Source: Ipomoea triloba
Lineage: Eukaryota > Streptophyta > Magnoliopsida > Solanales > Convolvulaceae
Direction of reading: 5' to 3'
Length of the DNA: 64,000 nt
Assembly (NCBI RefSeq): GCF_003576645.1
Contig: NC_044927.1
Span: 11,419,708 to 11,483,707, forward strand
Below the pieces are notes generated by a model, which did no database searches, was not told where the DNA came from, and was given only the letters and a program-made list of their open reading frames with translations. Positions 1-10,842 of the stretch are shown in pieces; position 1 is the stretch's first letter; every line of letters begins with the position of its first letter. A program made the translations under genes and the position numbers.

Positions 1-323
1 CCTTTTTTTTTTTTTTTTTTTAATAACTGTTGCACGCCGGGTTGCGTACCTTATCCAGCATGCCCGGGTGGAGTCATGTACCTGCTGGGTTTGGGGATCG
101 CGTCCCCTTACCCAGAAGTACATGTGAGTGCGTGGGCCGCCTGCTGCTTCATGCTGGCACCGTGCACCTTTTTCTTTTTTTTTTTTTTTGCGTGAAAGGT
201 CCTGATTTGGACTCACTCGCGATAAAAATACTGCTTTATTCGTAATGAGGAAACAATGCGTATGTACACAATTATTAGAATACCTTGCGGAGATGCCTCT
301 TCTATTCCTTAGTCTACTTGACA
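1..323 (-). other. 3' untranslated end of the gypsy element
   Basis: This is downstream of the gypsy polyprotein stop, read on the minus strand. It contains two purine tracts on that strand (positions 2-22 and about 167-190), each a candidate polypurine tract for plus-strand priming. The tract at the window edge fits best, because no copy of the 5' LTR sequence is visible in 23-320. The 3' LTR would then lie outside the window. No host gene is seen here. Confidence 0.5.
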
Positions 324-3300
324 CTAGTGGAAGAAGCGCTTTAGGTGATGTGCATTCCAGAGGCGGTTTACGGAGTGGCCTTGCATGGATTCCAATTTAT
401 AAGAGCCGTCGCGCACTATTGAAGCTATTTTGTAAGGGCCCTCCCAGTTTTTTGCCATTTTTCCGCCTTGCAGGGGTTTGCTGGCCTCTCTCCTGCGCAG
501 CACTAGGTCGCCGACTTGGAAGGTCCTTAGCCGTACTCGAGAATCGTGGTATCGTTTGGCCGCCCTTTGATATTCAGCGATATTTCTGCGGGCCTGCTCG
601 CGTCGTTCCTCCAGCAGATTTAGTTCTACCTTCAAGTGTTCGTCATTTCCTTCGGGCTCATATTGCGTTACCCTTCTCGACAGGACGTTCACCTCCACTG
701 GCACTCTGGCCTCGCAACCATACGCCAGGGCGAACGGGGTGTCTTCCGTGGCCCTCCTCGGGGTAGTCCTGTAGGCCCACAGGATCGAGGGTAACTCGTC
801 GTACCATGCGGATCCTGTTGCCTCCACTTTCTTTTTAATACCGTCCAATATAGTGCGGTTAGTGTTTTCTACTTGCCCGTTTGCTTGCGGGTATGCCACC
901 GCTACCCTGGTGTGTTCTACGCCGTAGTAAGCGCAGAAGCGGTCGAAGTCGGGATTATCAAATTGCTTGCCGTTATCTGATACGATCTGGAGGGGCACAC
1001 CAAACCGAGTGAATATGTTTTTCCATACGAACTTGCGGCATTGGTGCGAGGTAATAGATGCCAAAGGTTCCGCCTCTACCCATTTAGTAAAATAGTCAAC
1101 GGTGACTATTATAAACTTCAGGCCTCCTACACCCTTCGGAAAAGGTCCTAATAAGTCAATTCCCCACCTCGCAAATGGAATTGCAGCTGTGACCGGGGTG
1201 TAATAAGATGCTGGTCGGCCGGGTAGAATCGCGAATTGCTGGCAGATTTGGCACCGCTTCACATAGTCTAAGCAGTCAGCCCGGATTCTTGGCCAGTAGT
1301 ACCCTTGCAAAATTACTTTGCGGGCAAGGGTCTTAGCTCCTTGGTGAGCAGCGCACGTGCCTTCGTGTATCTCTGCCATTACTGCCTCGGATTCGGCTTT
1401 TGTGAGGCATTTTAACAATGGCCCCCCAAAAGATGTTTTGAAGAGCTCGTCGTCCAAAATTCGGTATGATGGCGCCATCATCGCCACCTTCCGCGCCCGG
1501 ATCGAGTCACTCGGGGCGACGCCTTTGGTCTTGTACAAGACCATCTCGTGCATCCACTCATCCTGGGCGGGAGTGGTGACCAGTACTTCTTCTTTTTCAA
1601 TGCTCGGGTAGCTTACCTCGATAACTTGTGCGATTCGAGATATGTACTCTAGATTCTCATCGACACCTTGGGTTAGGCGAGATAAGAGGTCTGCCTCCCC
1701 ATTTTCTGTTCTCGGGATTTGTTGTAACTCCCACTGTTCTAGTCCCGCCAGGAGTCGCCGGACTATCTCCTTATATTGCCTCATTCTATTTTCGCGGGTC
1801 TCAAACTGGTCGTTGACCTGCCCTACTACTAGTCGGGAGTCGGACCTAATCTTCAAGCGGCGCGCCGGTAAGGTTTTTGCAAGTTTTAGCCCGCCGATTA
1901 GGGCCTCGTATTCTGCTTCGTTGTTTGATAATTGGAAGTTAAAACGGAATGCTCGGTACACCTTGAAGCCCTCGGGGGATATAAGGACCATGCCACCTCC
2001 ACACCCTTTTTTGCTAGAGGCCCCATCTGTGAACAACTCCCAATCCCGCGGGGGTGTTTGCTCGTTCGTCTTTTCTCCTGGCCTGTCTTGGGCCATACAT
2101 TCGACAATGAAGTCCGCTAGGGCTTGTCCCTTGATGGCCGTCCGTGGCTTGTACTCCAAACTGTACTGGGTCAGCTCCACGGCCCATTTTACCATCCGCC
2201 CGGATGACACAGGGTTCTTCAAAACCGACCCTAGGGGTTGGTCGGTTAGCACTATTACGTGGTGGGATTGGAAGTAATATACCAACTTACGGACCGTGCG
2301 CACCAATGCATAGACTGTCTTTTCCAGCGGGGTATACCGCAATTCGGCATTGTGCAAGGCTCGGCTCACATAATAAATAGGTCTCTGGACCCCAGCTTCC
2401 TCCCGGAGGAGAACCGAGCTTACTGCCGCTGCGGCCACGCCCAGGTATACATAGAGGGTTTCTCCTTTTTCTGGCTTTGACAGAACGGGTGCTGAAGCTA
2501 GGTACGCTTTGAAATGGTCGAATGCCCCCTGGCATTCAGCGTTCCATATGAAACCTTCCCTTCTCCTCATGACCTCGAAGAAAGGTAGTGAGTGCTCCGC
2601 CAGTTTCGACATAAAACGACTTAGGGCCGCCAGCCTTCCATTTAGTCTTTGTATATCCTTCACTGAGGTTGGTGGTTGCATGTTTAGGATGTTGCGGGCC
2701 TTGTCGGGGTTGACTTCAATACCTCTATGGGTCACCATGAATCCCAAGAACTTTCCCCCTTTGACCGCGAATGCGCACTTTTTCGGGTTCAAACGCAGGT
2801 TGTGCCGTTCCATGGCTTCGAAACAGCGTGTGAGGTGTTGCGGGTGTGTATCGGCTTCTTGGCTTTTGACGAGCATATCGTCCACGTATGCTTCCATGAT
2901 GTCCCCTAACAGGTCTTTGAAAACTTCTGCCACCATTCGTGTGAATGTGGCTCCCGAGTTCTTCAACCCAAAAGCCATTACCTTATAGCAATACACCCCG
3001 TCTGGTGTTACGAAGGCCGTTTTTTCCTCATCCTCTTCTGCCATGAAAATTTGGTGGTACCCCTTGAAGGCGTCCATGAAACTTAAAAGCTCGCACCCGG
3101 CTGTCTCGTCTACGAGTTGGTCGGTGCGTGGCAACGGGAAAGGGTCTTGGGGGCATGCTTTATTGAGATCTGTGTAATCCACGCACATTCGCCAGGTCGG
3201 TGGCTTGGGGGCCAGGACCACATTAGCTAACCACTCAGGGTACATTGCCTTTCGTATGTGTCCGATGGACAATAGTGTTTCCACCTCCTTTTTCACGAAT

Positions 3301-5837
3301 GCCCTGCGCTCGGCAGACAAGTGGCGACGTTTTTGTTTAACGGGTCTGAAAGTGGGATCCACCGCCAGTCGATGTACTATAATTGAACGGTCGACTCCCG
3401 GCATATCTTCCGGTCCCCACGCAAATACCTTTGCGAATTTGCGCAGAACCTGTACTATCTGATCGCGTAAATTGTTTGTGAGTCCCTTTCTTATCCGAAC
3501 CTTTCGATCCGGGTGTGCGGGGTCCAGACCTATTTCTTCTAACTCCACCGCAGGTTCCGGCCCCCTCGTCACGGGTTCCCTCTCCATCTCTTTCTCCACC
3601 GTGTTGACTGGCAGCTGCTCAGCTACCAGTTTCTGATACGCCTTCTTGTGGCACTCCTGGGCTAGGTGTTGGTCTCCTCGCGCAACCCCTATCCCTTGTG
3701 GCGTGTGGAACTTAAGGCATTGATGCTCCATGGACAGTATTCCCCCTATATCCACCAGCCCTGGCCTCCCGAGGATTATATTGTGAGCGCACGTTATCCT
3801 TACTACCACGAAATCCATTTCTACCTTCTGTATCTTCGGGTAGGCACCCAATTCCACCGGCAGTCGAATGGTTCCTTCGGTTTCAACGGTGTCTCCGGTG
3901 AATCCGGCCAATGGGGTCTTGACGGGCCGAAGTTGGTCCTGGGCGAAACCCAACTTCACGAACACCTCGTGATACATGACGTTCATGCTACTTCCGGTGT
4001 CCACTAAGACCCTTTTTACCAGGGTTCCGTTGATGGCTATCGAAATGACCAGGGCTTCCTTGGCCGAAACTCTGCCCCCGGGTAAGTCGACGTCTGAGAA
4101 AGTGATCACCTCACGCCGCTGCTTTTTTGAGGCGCGTGGTTCCTCAACGGACCCCACGTATTTCTCCTCCTCCCCTGGGGTCCATCCGCCGAAGATTACA
4201 TTTATCACAGGGCGCTTGCCCTTGTCCGTGTTCTCCCTCGTGGGTTTGTCTTTCGAGGGGGATGGGTTAGGGCGATCAACCGTGTCCTTTCTCCACACAT
4301 TTCCGTGGTGCATCCTGTTCCAGTCGATGAAATTTCCCAATTGTCCCGACTGGATAAGTGCCTTTATCTCCTTCCTCCAGGCCTGGCATTCATCCGTGTT
4401 GTGCCCGTACCGGCGGTGGAAGCGACAAAACCTCTCGCGATCTTGCCCTGGGACATCGAGAGGGTGAGACTCAGGGATTTTGACTACCTGGCACTCCTCG
4501 GCGTAGGCGAGTATTTCGCTAGGCCTAGCATTGAGGGGGGTGAGCGGGACGGCGGTTGCCACCCTGGGAGGGGCGCGAGGTGCCCACGGAGGGGGCGCTC
4601 TAGGCATCCCTAGCGAGTTATGTCCTCCGCTTTCGGTTGTGCCTCTCCCTCTTCCCGGGATTTTTTCTTGACTCGCTCCCTTTCTTGGTTTGCCCGGGTC
4701 GTCAACCACTCGAGTTTTCTTGATGGGATGTTCTTCCTCACATCCCTTCAGCCGGTTCGCTTCTTCAGCCTCGGCGTACCTGTCGGCCTTTGCCATGAGG
4801 GCGGCGTATGTGTCTGGCGTCTTACGTCGAAGGCTCTTGTAGAGCTCCCCAGCCCGCAGGGCATCTACGAACATGACTATTGCAGACCTGTCGTCGATAT
4901 CCTCTACGTTAGCCTCCTCTCCACGCCAGCGTGCTAGGAACTCTGCTAAAGATTCCCCCACCCCCTGCTTGACCGTGGTCAGGTGTGTAAAATGCTTGCG
5001 GCTTTTCTTCCCCCGCATAAAGTGGGCCATGAATCGTATGGCCAGATCGTGGAAAGAGTCAACCGAACCTCCTTTCAGGCTGGTGAACCAGCGCTGTGCT
5101 TGACCCGCCAAGGTGGAAAAGAAGGCCCTGCACATCATAGCTTCCGACACGCCCATTAACATCATGGTGGCCTGGTACGTCATGATGTGTTCTTGCGGGT
5201 CTCCCGAACCCTCAAACCGCCTGATGCTAGGGGGTTTGAAGTTGGGAGGAAGTGGCTCCCTCATGATCCTCCCAGTGAAAGGTGGGGTGACTGTGATCTT
5301 AGGGATCATTGGTAGGTAGCCTCTCTCTTTCCAATGGAAGAGCTTCGCGATTTTCGCATCTATTTTCCTTTCCCACTCCTTGAGAGAACCTACTCTAGCT
5401 CGGGGACGGTCGAATGCTCCGTGTTGCGTGGGAGATCGGTGGGTACTCTCGCCCTCCGACTCCTCGGTGGGCTGCAGGGGTGTTCCTCGAGTTTCTCTCT
5501 GACAATTTGGAACGTTCCACTCTGACCCCCGATCGCGCGGTGGAGCGACCCCCTTGCCCTCCACGCTGCGGTTGACCCGGGAGGATCCTTGCTTAGCGTC
5601 CGGAGGGGGGTAGACGACCCTTGGGTACTCACCTGCTTGATCCGCCGCCCCGCGAGGGAAGGCGGCCCCTATCTCCGGCGGTGTAGAGTGGGCTCGTTTT
5701 ACCCCACTTCGGGCACCTATCCTGATCTTGTCAGGTGCGCTCGACGGCGGGGCCGCGCCCCGAGGTGGGCCGTGCTCCCTCCCCACATTTCGTCGGTCCG
5801 GCAAGGCTGCTGAGCGTCCGTTCCAGGGACCGGTCAT
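324..5837 (-). CDS. Ty3/gypsy (Tat-type) gag-pol polyprotein
   Basis: A single uninterrupted frame of 1837 codons. Visible in order: a retrotransposon gag domain (around residue 250, with the AQRWF motif), a zinc-knuckle-like CRFHRRYGHNTDEC segment (around 440-470), aspartic protease (VDTGSS, about 613), reverse transcriptase with the AYVDDM catalytic motif (about 984), a first RNase H lacking an obvious catalytic aspartate at its start (LYVYLGVAAAA), a second archaeal-type RNase H beginning LFTDGASS (about 1269), an integrase zinc finger (HEGT..HQG..CQIC, about 1490-1520) and an integrase core (IDLLGPF, SDNGKQF, NGQVEN). Two RNase H modules are typical of the Tat/Retand lineage. With no stop or frameshift, the element could still encode its proteins. 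Retrotransposition would occur in cytoplasmic particles followed by nuclear integration. The start is the first ATG after the primer binding site. Confidence 0.95.
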   Translation of the reverse strand: MTGPWNGRSAALPDRRNVGREHGPPRGAAPPSSAPDKIRIGARSGVKRAHSTPPEIGAAFPRGAADQAGEYPRVVYPPPDAKQGSSRVNRSVEGKGVAPPRDRGSEWNVPNCQRETRGTPLQPTEESEGESTHRSPTQHGAFDRPRARVGSLKEWERKIDAKIAKLFHWKERGYLPMIPKITVTPPFTGRIMREPLPPNFKPPSIRRFEGSGDPQEHIMTYQATMMLMGVSEAMMCRAFFSTLAGQAQRWFTSLKGGSVDSFHDLAIRFMAHFMRGKKSRKHFTHLTTVKQGVGESLAEFLARWRGEEANVEDIDDRSAIVMFVDALRAGELYKSLRRKTPDTYAALMAKADRYAEAEEANRLKGCEEEHPIKKTRVVDDPGKPRKGASQEKIPGRGRGTTESGGHNSLGMPRAPPPWAPRAPPRVATAVPLTPLNARPSEILAYAEECQVVKIPESHPLDVPGQDRERFCRFHRRYGHNTDECQAWRKEIKALIQSGQLGNFIDWNRMHHGNVWRKDTVDRPNPSPSKDKPTRENTDKGKRPVINVIFGGWTPGEEEKYVGSVEEPRASKKQRREVITFSDVDLPGGRVSAKEALVISIAINGTLVKRVLVDTGSSMNVMYHEVFVKLGFAQDQLRPVKTPLAGFTGDTVETEGTIRLPVELGAYPKIQKVEMDFVVVRITCAHNIILGRPGLVDIGGILSMEHQCLKFHTPQGIGVARGDQHLAQECHKKAYQKLVAEQLPVNTVEKEMEREPVTRGPEPAVELEEIGLDPAHPDRKVRIRKGLTNNLRDQIVQVLRKFAKVFAWGPEDMPGVDRSIIVHRLAVDPTFRPVKQKRRHLSAERRAFVKKEVETLLSIGHIRKAMYPEWLANVVLAPKPPTWRMCVDYTDLNKACPQDPFPLPRTDQLVDETAGCELLSFMDAFKGYHQIFMAEEDEEKTAFVTPDGVYCYKVMAFGLKNSGATFTRMVAEVFKDLLGDIMEAYVDDMLVKSQEADTHPQHLTRCFEAMERHNLRLNPKKCAFAVKGGKFLGFMVTHRGIEVNPDKARNILNMQPPTSVKDIQRLNGRLAALSRFMSKLAEHSLPFFEVMRRREGFIWNAECQGAFDHFKAYLASAPVLSKPEKGETLYVYLGVAAAAVSSVLLREEAGVQRPIYYVSRALHNAELRYTPLEKTVYALVRTVRKLVYYFQSHHVIVLTDQPLGSVLKNPVSSGRMVKWAVELTQYSLEYKPRTAIKGQALADFIVECMAQDRPGEKTNEQTPPRDWELFTDGASSKKGCGGGMVLISPEGFKVYRAFRFNFQLSNNEAEYEALIGGLKLAKTLPARRLKIRSDSRLVVGQVNDQFETRENRMRQYKEIVRRLLAGLEQWELQQIPRTENGEADLLSRLTQGVDENLEYISRIAQVIEVSYPSIEKEEVLVTTPAQDEWMHEMVLYKTKGVAPSDSIRARKVAMMAPSYRILDDELFKTSFGGPLLKCLTKAESEAVMAEIHEGTCAAHQGAKTLARKVILQGYYWPRIRADCLDYVKRCQICQQFAILPGRPASYYTPVTAAIPFARWGIDLLGPFPKGVGGLKFIIVTVDYFTKWVEAEPLASITSHQCRKFVWKNIFTRFGVPLQIVSDNGKQFDNPDFDRFCAYYGVEHTRVAVAYPQANGQVENTNRTILDGIKKKVEATGSAWYDELPSILWAYRTTPRRATEDTPFALAYGCEARVPVEVNVLSRRVTQYEPEGNDEHLKVELNLLEERREQARRNIAEYQRAAKRYHDSRVRLRTFQVGDLVLRRREASKPLQGGKMAKNWEGPYKIASIVRDGSYKLESMQGHSVNRLWNAHHLKRFFH

Positions 5838-5900
5838 TTGGACTCAAGTAGTAAAGGATAATCTTTTGGTCAGGGTTAGAGACGTACGATTTTTGTTCAG

Positions 5901-5918
5901 TACCCACAGATGGTGCCA
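5901..5918 (-). other. Primer binding site of the gypsy element
   Basis: On the minus strand this reads TGGCACCATCTGTGGGTA, starting four bases after the proposed LTR end at 5923. It resembles the TGGCGCC..GTGGGGA sites of plant Tat-like elements, including the one at 18507 in this window, with several differences. It primes minus-strand synthesis from a host tRNA. The position between LTR and gag supports the call. Confidence 0.65.
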
Positions 5919-6085
5919 ATGATGGTTTCACAGTGACCGGTCCACCATAAACCGGTATTACAAGGCTCGACTCGATCGAGGTGACGGTCCAAGAGGACCA
6001 ACACACGAACGCCTATAAAGCGATGCAATATTATAACAAATAACTAATTAAGGGAAACCCTTACTAGGAAAGGATAATCCAGACG

Positions 6086-6150
6086 CCAGGGATCGACCTT
6101 GGGACTGCTGACCGTTATGGGAGAAGACTTGACCACTGGACCACAAGAGT
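6086..6150 (-). repeat. tRNA-like segment (initiator-Met-like) inside the LTR
   Basis: On the minus strand, TGGTCCAGTGG (6143-6133) matches an internal A box and GGTCGATCC (6098-6090) matches a B box. The boxes are spaced 45 bases apart, as in a tRNA gene. Between them is CCCATAAC, resembling the anticodon loop of tRNA-Met (CAT). A T-arm with one mismatch can be drawn around a 7-base loop. The D and acceptor stems are poor, so this is a tRNA-derived repeat (SINE head) rather than a functional tRNA. Confidence 0.5.
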
Positions 6151-6195
6151 CCTTGTGTCCTTTTTGTCGTGTCCTAAATGGACCGTGCACCTGCC

Positions 6196-6203
6196 TATTT
6201 ATA
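6196..6203 (-). promoter_or_regulatory. TATA box of the gypsy LTR
   Basis: The minus strand reads TATAAATA. It lies between the repeat-rich upstream part and the transcribed part of the LTR, in the right place to drive the polyprotein on the minus strand. Confidence 0.55.
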
Positions 6204-6458
6204 CTACCACCCGCCCTATCCTCGTCGTCCACGCGTACAGCACAGGATAGGACTCATCCTCCGCCAACCACGTACCCACTCCCTCCGGTTCCAGCTTACG
6301 CACCCCCCACTCGGCCCGTTATGCACGCGCACGGCGCCACGTACCGGCATCCTCGCGGCCACCTCCGCCTGAACCTCCACGACCACCTCGCTTCCTCCCA
6401 GGCTAAACCGCCGCGCACAGCTCCGCCACCACCGGCCGCACATGACTCGGTCGCTGCC

Positions 6459-6670
6459 CCGGTTCAACCGTCACAGGCTGCACCCGGTTCGGTCGCCATA
6501 CCCGGTTTAACCGTCACAGGCTGCACCCGGTTCGGTCGCCATACCCGGTTTAACCGTCACAAGTTACACCCGGTTCGGTCGCCATACCCGGTTTAACCGT
6601 CACGGGCTGCACCCGGTTCGGTCGCCATACCCGGTTTAGCCGTCACAGGCTGCACCGGTTCGGCCGACCT
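6459..6670. repeat. 43 bp tandem repeat in the gypsy LTR U3
   Basis: About five copies of a 43 bp unit containing GGTTTAACCGTCACAGGC and GTTCGGTCGCCATA. Spacing between GTCGCC motifs is 43 bases. The last copy is diverged. It lies upstream of the TATA box, where repeated enhancer-like blocks are common in plant LTRs. Short frames through it are not genes. Confidence 0.85.
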
Positions 6671-7341
6671 GGGCCGAGTTTACCCCTTGTGCCGCCTTGG
6701 GCTTCGCGTCGTTATTTTGTGGGCCAAGCCCAACTCCCTAATCCTCATCAAGTACACATTAGTGCATTAAATAAGCAAACTGTAAAGGCAATAAGGGATT
6801 ATATAATTAAAACTTTAATAGTAAATAGTAATTACTTATTAGTTGGCAGTTGGCTCAGGAAGCATTTATCCATATCAAATTTAGATTAAGGGCAAATTGC
6901 TACAATATGTATAGAGCAACATACCAACTTAATCCTTCTTTTCAGTTTATTGGTGGAAGCTTCATCATTGCCATATATAAAACTATAAAAGGGACAACCA
7001 TAACTATATAAGGCAGCAACTCACATAAAGTTACCAAGCCTTACTTACCGCCTTTTATACTTACAGTGATCCAGTGCAATCAAGGAATCAAGGCATCAAT
7101 CCAGCAACTAATAACATATAGTTACCAAGGCCTCAAAATACCAACTGAGGTTAGTCACTTATACAAGTAAAGTAAACATAATTGACAATTAATTAATTTG
7201 AGACACAAGTATTCAAGTAATGTAAAGTGTAAAGAATAACATTACAGGAATTGTAGCCAGTGTAGAACCAAGAGTCCTTCCACTCCCACCATCAACATTA
7301 AACTCTGCAAAAAAAAAAAAAAGGAAGATAACTTTGTTAAA

Positions 7342-9492
7342 TCAGATTTGTAAACATGTAAAAGAAAAAATGATGTGTAAAACACTAAAAGTACAACCTT
7401 TTTCAAACCTCTCCAAGTCTTCCAGATTTTCTTCAATACATAGGGGAGTATTTGGCTGCCTAAGCCAATCATGGGTACACACCAAAGCTTCCACAATTTT
7501 TGGAGTTAATGAACTCCTAAAAGGATCCAATACTCTCCCAGATGTACTGAAGACAGATTCAGAGGCAACAGTTGAGATATGAATAGCTAGGACATCCCTA
7601 GCAAGCTTAGAAAGGATGAGAAACCTTTCACAATTAATCTTCCACCATCTCATAATGTCAAAGGAGTTATCCTCCTCAACTATTGCCTCACTCAAGTAGA
7701 TATTCAGTTTAGTTCCACCCCCCCTCCTCCTGCTTCCAACCTTTGTTTTTTAATCTGGGACTTGAGGAAATGTTGTGGCCTTCTAACAGACTAGACAGAG
7801 GCAGATACAAAACTAGCACTACCAGCAGATGCAGACACAGAAGAAGCAGGGATAGATTGGCCAGCAGAATAATCATCAAATAACTTATTCAAACCAGTAA
7901 GAACTTTAGCAAAGTATGGTTTTCCTTTCTCCTCACCATACATATGATTGATTTGAACATGCATATACTCATAATTTATCCTTGGGGTCTAGAATGTTTG
8001 CATAGAAAATCATAAGATTCATCTTGTCTATATCACCCCAATACTTTTCAAATTTTAATTTCATGTTTTTCCCCATAAGGCCCACTGCCCCACCAGCTTC
8101 CACCATTCCATTTAATAGGCAGTACAAATCAGAAATTTCACTGAAAAATGTGTTAGCAGTCACATATAAAGATCCAAAAATCCTAACTGTCATATCATAA
8201 AAACATTTCAACAGCTACACCAAACTGCCAACAGAATCCTAGTCCATAAAATCAGGCACAAAATCACCCAAGTCAGATTTGAAAGAACTATCAGACTCTT
8301 CACAAGATTCAAAGACTTTTTGATAAGTCAAAGCAGATTGTAACATCAAATAAGTAGAGTTCCATCTGGTTGGAACATCTAGACACAAAGAAGACCTTTG
8401 CTCAATTGCTAACAAATAAGCCAAGTCCCTGAACTTCTTTAGCCTAGCAGGTGAATTCCAAACATATTTGACAACCTCACTCACCTTTTTAACAGAAGTA
8501 TCACACTCCTTTAAGCTATCTTGAACAACTAAGTCAAGGATATGGGCAATGCATCTCATGTGAATGTATTTAGCGTTCATAGTTGATGTTCCCCAAGACA
8601 CTATTTTTTTCTTAAGAAACCCCATAGTAGTGTCATTAGATGAGGCATTATCCACAGTCACAGTAAAAACATTCCTAAGACCCCACTCAAGCAAACAAGT
8701 TTCTAGGGCCTTTGCAAGATATTCCCCTTTGTGAGATGTAACAGGGATAAATGCTATGATTTTTTTATGTAGCTTCCACTCAGAATCAATGAAATGGGCA
8801 GTCACTACCATGTAGTTAATTCTTTGGATGGATGTTCAAGAATCAGTGGTAATACTAACCCTGTGAGTGCTTTCTCTTAGAAAGGCCTTCAATTTCAGTC
8901 TCTCCTCTTCAAAGACCACTAGGATGTCCCTACTAATAGTCCACCTAGATGGAACCATAAACCTAGGGCATGCAACAACAATAAATCTCCTGAAACCTAT
9001 TCCCTCTACAAACCTAAAAGCCAGTTCATCTATGATTATCATTTCAACCAAGTCCCTCCTAATTGACTCTTGATTAAATACCCAGCCCCCTATTTCTCCC
9101 ACAGTAGGTTGAGATGCATCAGCGGTACTAACTGCTTGAAAGGTTAAATGGGATTGCCTAGTATCCTTGGAGTGAGGATTTTTCAAACAGCTTTGCATAT
9201 GGGCTCTTAAGAAAGATGTTCCATGTTTCTTTGACTCACACTTGTATATTTTTAGCACAGTAAACACACTTCCATTCTAGAGTAACATCATTATTGTCTT
9301 TTATTTTATTCTCGCAAAATGATCCCATACTCTGGATCTGGCCTAAACCTGTTTCTTCTTCTTCTCAGAAACTGCAGGAGGAGGTTGCTCATTCTGTTGA
9401 TTATTAGCCTCAACAGTTTGGGCTTCCACCACCGTGGGTTCCTCAACTGAAGAATTGGGAGGTTGACTACCAAGCATACTGATATTATCCAT
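7342..9492 (-). pseudogene. hAT transposase (BED zinc finger, RICESLEEPER-like), broken
   Basis: The coding sequence starts near 9492 (MDNISMLGSQPPNSSVEEP), matching the N-terminus of hAT copy 2 at 51478. An in-frame TAG at about 9343-9345 interrupts it before the BED finger. The BED part (KYKCESKKHGTSFLRAHMQSC-like) lies in 8836-9267. The catalytic region with VTVDNASSND lies in 8239-8811. A linker piece is in 7969-8211. The C-terminal hAT dimerisation domain (VASESVFSTSGRVLDPFR) is in 7342-7695. At least three stops or frameshifts separate these pieces, so the transposase is inactive. Confidence 0.9.
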
Positions 9493-9904
9493 CTAAAACA
9501 TGGGTAATATCAGTACACATGGACACATAGTAGGATTCAATTGCAAGAGTAATAGACAAAGTAATCTAGACCAGACTCAGGATAATCCATACAATTACAC
9601 ATTTACACATAATATCCCAGAATCAGACACATTTTGTGTCATCATTTTCCAAGAACACACAATTTATTTATTGTGGTTTTTTTATTGAGAATACATTTAA
9701 CTGATTTAAGGGCATACATCCATAAACTTGAGTACTTGACTATAGTACTAGACAAAGAAATCCAGATTCAGGGGGCAATTGATAAACATATACTGTTTTA
9801 TTGTTTATCTAGACAAAGGAATTTATTGATTCCAGTCCATCATTATCAGGATTTCAATACAGTGGGCTTCCACCACTTAATCGGTACATTATAAACTGAT
9901 TAAG

Positions 9905-10190
9905 TTATCCCAAATTCCCAATAAACATGCAACGAGTCAATGCTCCCACCAAAATATCACAAAATTGCTAATAAAACAATTTTAACAAACTAGGGTTTGC
10001 AGTAAACAAGCAACGAGTCAGTGCCACCACAAGAATAACACAAATAATCACAAAATCACTAAGAGATCAATTTTAATAAACTAGGGTTTGCAATAAACAA
10101 GCAACGAGTCAGTGCTCCCACCAGAATAACACAAATAATCACAAAATCACTAAGAAATCGCTAAGAAATCAAATATATTAAACTAGGGTT
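9905..10190. repeat. 81-91 bp tandem repeat in the hAT 5' leader
   Basis: About three copies of a unit containing CTAGGGTTTGCAATAAACAA and GCAACGAGTCAGTGCTCCCA. GCAACGAGTCA recurs at intervals of about 81 and 91 bases. It lies between the transposase start and the 5' terminus of hAT copy 1. Confidence 0.8.
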
Positions 10191-10842
10191 TGAACACCTA
10201 CTTCGTTTCTCACAAATACCCCGGAGAACAAGGGCTTCTAGAACATATATCACCACGAAAGGTTCACCACTTCACCGTCCACCACTGGCCTACGGGCTTC
10301 CACCAGTCGATGTGTCGAACACTGGAACAGTCGAACAGAACCAACGGGCAACGGCCACCGCCAGGAAGTAATCGAGTCCAGAGGACCAGAACTCAGGGAC
10401 TGTCCAGACTCCAGAGTCCAGACTGAGAGTCTCCCACAATCACACAGTCACACACTCACTCACTCACTCAGAAGTAAGAAATCAGAATCGGAGAATCAGA
10501 AGAGATCAAGATACTAGAGAGTACTGAGTAGAGAGAACTCAGAGAACAAACAAGAAGAAAACCCTATCTGAGAGATCGCGATTGCGCAAATGAGGAGAGA
10601 CTAGGAGTCTCAATCTAGCAACGCGCATATATATACTACACCTCAAACGACGTCGTATACTATTAGGTTTAGGTATCCCTATTTTAAATCGGGTAATCGG
10701 ACGGATCGGACGCGATTTTGGACCCCCCTACTCGCCACCGATGAACCGACGTCGTTTAGCTCCCACGGTTCGGATTCAACTGTTCGGGTTCGGCCTGGTT
10801 CGGTCAATTTTTTCGGGTTGTTCGGTTTCTGCACAACCCTAA

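Larger units (their letters stand above)
5923..6766 (-). mobile_element. 5' LTR of the gypsy element (outer boundary approximate)
   Basis: The inner end (plus-strand TGGTTTCACAG at 5923) abuts the primer binding site. On the minus strand, a TATAAATA box lies at 6203-6196 with a G+C-rich repeated region upstream, as expected of a U3 promoter. The outer end was placed at AGTGCA (6766) because it gives TG..CA termini on the minus strand and AT-rich unrelated DNA follows. An end at 6750 (TCATCA) is also possible. The partner LTR is not in the window, so neither length nor identity can be confirmed. Confidence 0.5.
6767..10841 (-). mobile_element. hAT-superfamily DNA transposon, decayed copy 1
   Basis: A minus-strand element with RICESLEEPER-like transposase fragments (7342-9492) and a long 5' leader with repeats. 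Its 5' end is placed at about 10841, at a minus-strand TAGGGTTGTGCA-type terminus. It shares the subterminal block GGGTAATCGGACGGATCGG with hAT copy 2 (52551 on). The 3' terminus was not found and may have been displaced by the gypsy insertion. From 6767 to about 7240 is AT-rich with no coding signal. Confidence 0.75.

Noticed and set aside
1642..2277. 211-codon plus-strand frame
   Set aside because: Antisense shadow of the gypsy RNase H region.
6086..6150. Functional tRNA gene
   Set aside because: The A and B boxes and T-arm are present, but the D and acceptor stems do not pair, so it was listed as tRNA-like only.
5923..6189. A short 267 bp LTR for the gypsy element, ending at ACCGTGCA like position 166
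   Set aside because: The rest of 5923-6189 does not match 1-166, so the shared GTGCA end is chance. The TATA box and U3 repeats lie further right.
6099..6596. 165-codon plus-strand frame
   Set aside because: It runs through the LTR promoter region and the 43 bp repeats with low-complexity Pro/His text. No family similarity.
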